This document shows positions 5,669 to 6,229 of a stretch of 6,229 nt of DNA, piece by piece. The notes under the pieces were generated by a model. It made no database searches. It worked only from the letters and a program-made list of their open reading frames with translations, and was not told the origin of the DNA. The stretch covers positions 1 through 6,229 of the forward strand of contig JAKAAL010000273.1 in NCBI GenBank assembly GCA_021802375.1. Reading direction: 5' to 3'. Source of the stretch: Bacillota bacterium (lineage in GTDB: Bacteria; Bacillota_E; Sulfobacillia; Sulfobacillales; Sulfobacillaceae). Numbering within the stretch: position 1 is the first letter of the stretch; each line of letters starts with the position of its first letter. The translations under genes were made by a program, and so were the position numbers.

Positions 5669-5791
5669 CTAATCGTCGAGGACGATTCTTGCCCGTTGAA
5701 TGTATAACGCCGCGCGGATGGTTTTGGTAACCGTTCTTGTATACAAATTGCTATGAACCGCTTCACTTTCTTCCCAGTCTAGAAACGTCAT
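5669..5791 (-). CDS. Small 40-residue ORF of unknown function, upstream of and co-directional with the propeller gene
   Basis: I do not recognise this protein. It begins MTFLDWEESEAV and ends YIQRARIVLDD, with acidic ends and a basic, helix-compatible middle (RTVTKTIRAA). No transmembrane segment or signal peptide is visible. The case for a real gene is the start: AAGGAGG (complement of 5799-5805 region) lies 8 nt before the ATG, and an in-frame TAA lies a few codons upstream, so it is not part of a longer gene. The stop is 26 bp before the propeller start, which has its own AAGGAGG, so the two probably form an operon. It may be a small regulatory or accessory protein, or a leader peptide that couples translation. 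Part of the coding strand (CAACGGGCAAGAATCG) resembles box 2 of the dispersed repeat. Confidence 0.55.
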   Translation of the reverse strand: MTFLDWEESEAVHSNLYTRTVTKTIRAALYIQRARIVLDD

Positions 5792-6006
5792 AAGTCTTGC
5801 CTCCTTGGATTAGATAGGCCAGATGATCACCCAGCATCCTGACAATAGTTGGTCTCTAGCCGGATAATCTATCGAGAGTTCTTCGAGTTATCTTCCTCGG
5901 TAGGACAAGCACGCCTAGGCAAGACCAGTGCTTACCCAACAAATACGACGTTAGTTGTTCTCGATTTGGGACCTGCAACAAATCTTTGTCCCAATACTCG
6001 CAAGGC

Positions 6007-6036
6007 TTGCTTTCGTTTTCTATAAAGTTTTAGAAT
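6007..6036 (+). promoter_or_regulatory. Candidate sigma-A promoter for the GNAT gene
   Basis: TTGCTT (6007-6012) and TAGAAT (6031-6036, five of six to TATAAT) are separated by 18 bp in an AT-rich stretch. The dyad GCAAG-G-CTTGC (6000-6010) overlaps the -35, a usual place for a repressor site. Transcription would begin near 6043 and would carry repeat copy D in the leader. Confidence 0.35.
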
Positions 6037-6063
6037 CGCGTACTCACCGCAAAATCTACTGCG

Positions 6064-6121
6064 TAAACGGGGGCGTATATGCGTCAGCGGCCAGGCCGTT
6101 AACGAGCGGAAAGGGGCGAGT
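6064..6121 (+). repeat. Dispersed repeat, copy D: box 1, hairpin and diverged box 2 before the GNAT gene
   Basis: Box 1, CGGGGGCGTATATGCG (6068-6083), matches copies B and C at 14 of 16 positions. The hairpin AGCGG (6086-6090) with CCGTT (6096-6100), loop CCAGG, has one G-T pair. Box 2 begins GTTAACGAGCGGAAA at 6098 and is more diverged at its right end. The box-to-box spacing is 35 bp, as in copy B. The purine run AAGGGG (6111-6116) inside box 2 may serve as the ribosome binding site of the gene at 6128. Confidence 0.7.
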
Positions 6122-6127
6122 GATGGC

Positions 6128-6229
6128 ATGTTGACAATCAGGCAGTATCAGTCTTCTGATCAAGAAGTTGTGTGGAACTTGCATAACCCAGCCCTAGCTC
6201 AAATTGGAGCACATCGGGGACTAGGACCA
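6128..6229 (+). CDS. GNAT-family N-acetyltransferase, N-terminal part (runs off the window)
   Basis: The first 34 codons are open to the window edge. MLTIRQYQSSDQEVVWNLHN (1-20) and PALAQIGAHRGLGP (21-34) match the usual start of a GNAT enzyme: a first strand IRxY, then SDxExVWxLH entering the first helix, then an AxxxxGAHRGxGP loop seen in many small acetyltransferases of this type. These enzymes move an acetyl group from acetyl-CoA to an amine; the acetyl-CoA binding motif lies beyond the window, so the substrate cannot be judged. The ATG at 6128 follows AAGGGG (6111-6116) by 11 nt, a moderate ribosome binding site that lies inside repeat copy D. No other in-frame start is visible nearby. 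Confidence 0.75.
   Translation, partial: MLTIRQYQSSDQEVVWNLHNPALAQIGAHRGLGP

Larger units (their letters stand above)
5792..6127. other. Divergent 336-bp intergenic region before the GNAT gene
   Basis: No gene is supported here on either strand. It contains several dyads: GATAA (5863-5867) with TTATC (5888-5892), enclosing TCGAG twice at 11-bp spacing (5872-5876, 5883-5887); AAGCAC (5907-5912) with GTGCTT (5928-5933) around the palindrome GCCTAGGC (5913-5920); and TTGGGAC (5966-5972) with GTCCCAA (5988-5994). A candidate promoter (6007-6036) and repeat copy D (6064-6121) follow. Promoters for the minus-strand small ORF and propeller should lie in the left part, but I could not pick a convincing -35/-10 pair. 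Confidence 0.55.

Noticed and set aside
2011..6121. CRISPR array
   Set aside because: Copies are 0.8-1.7 kb apart with genes between them, and box-to-box spacing is not uniform.
5932..6129. 65-codon minus-strand frame in the GNAT upstream region
   Set aside because: It overlaps the candidate promoter and repeat copy D, is rich in Arg/Leu without domain features, and has no convincing ribosome binding site.

Overview
The window reads as chromosomal DNA of a moderately GC-rich Gram-positive bacterium. Ribosome binding sites are strong and purine-rich (AAGGAGG/GGAGG types), one gene probably starts at TTG, and two genes encode exported Ycf48/BNR-type propellers. The mixture would fit a Sulfobacillus-like acidophilic Firmicute, but that assignment is inference from style and is not proven by any gene here.

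Layout from left to right. (1) 1-154 is gene-free and holds a perfect 19-bp inverted repeat that abuts the stop codon of the next gene. (2) 155-1429 (minus) is an exported or membrane-anchored Ycf48/BNR-repeat protein. (3) 1430-1613 is a divergent regulatory gap with a TACAGCG/CGCTGTA dyad and a hairpin touching a Shine-Dalgarno sequence. (4) 1614-1976 (plus) is a stand-alone OmpR/PhoB-type winged-helix DNA-binding protein with no receiver domain. (5) 2154-3419 (plus) is a 12-helix MFS exporter, probably starting at TTG. (6) 3420-3848 is a 429-bp gene-free stretch full of dyads. (7) 3849-4307 (plus) is a NUDIX hydrolase with a perfect Nudix box. (8) 4410-5642 (minus) is a second exported Ycf48/BNR protein, preceded by a 40-residue ORF (5669-5791, minus) that has a very good ribosome binding site. 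(9) 5792-6127 is a divergent gap with dyads and a candidate promoter. (10) From 6128 the first 34 codons of a GNAT acetyltransferase run off the right edge.

The most unusual feature is a dispersed repeat family in four successive intergenic gaps, all copies in the same orientation: 2011-2046, 3547-3611, 4319-4411 and 6064-6121. Three copies have the order box 1 (CGGGGGCGTATGTGCC), a small hairpin of different sequence, then box 2 (TTAACGGGCAGRA...CGC). The first copy is essentially box 2 plus a following hairpin. The box-to-box spacing is 35, 56 and 35 bp. I cannot name this family; it could be a mobile-element remnant, a recombination or protein-binding site, or a structured RNA.

The genes do not form one obvious pathway. 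The mix of a stand-alone regulator, an exporter, a NUDIX enzyme, an acetyltransferase and two surface propellers in mixed orientations, separated by repeats, looks like an accessory region assembled from independent units.
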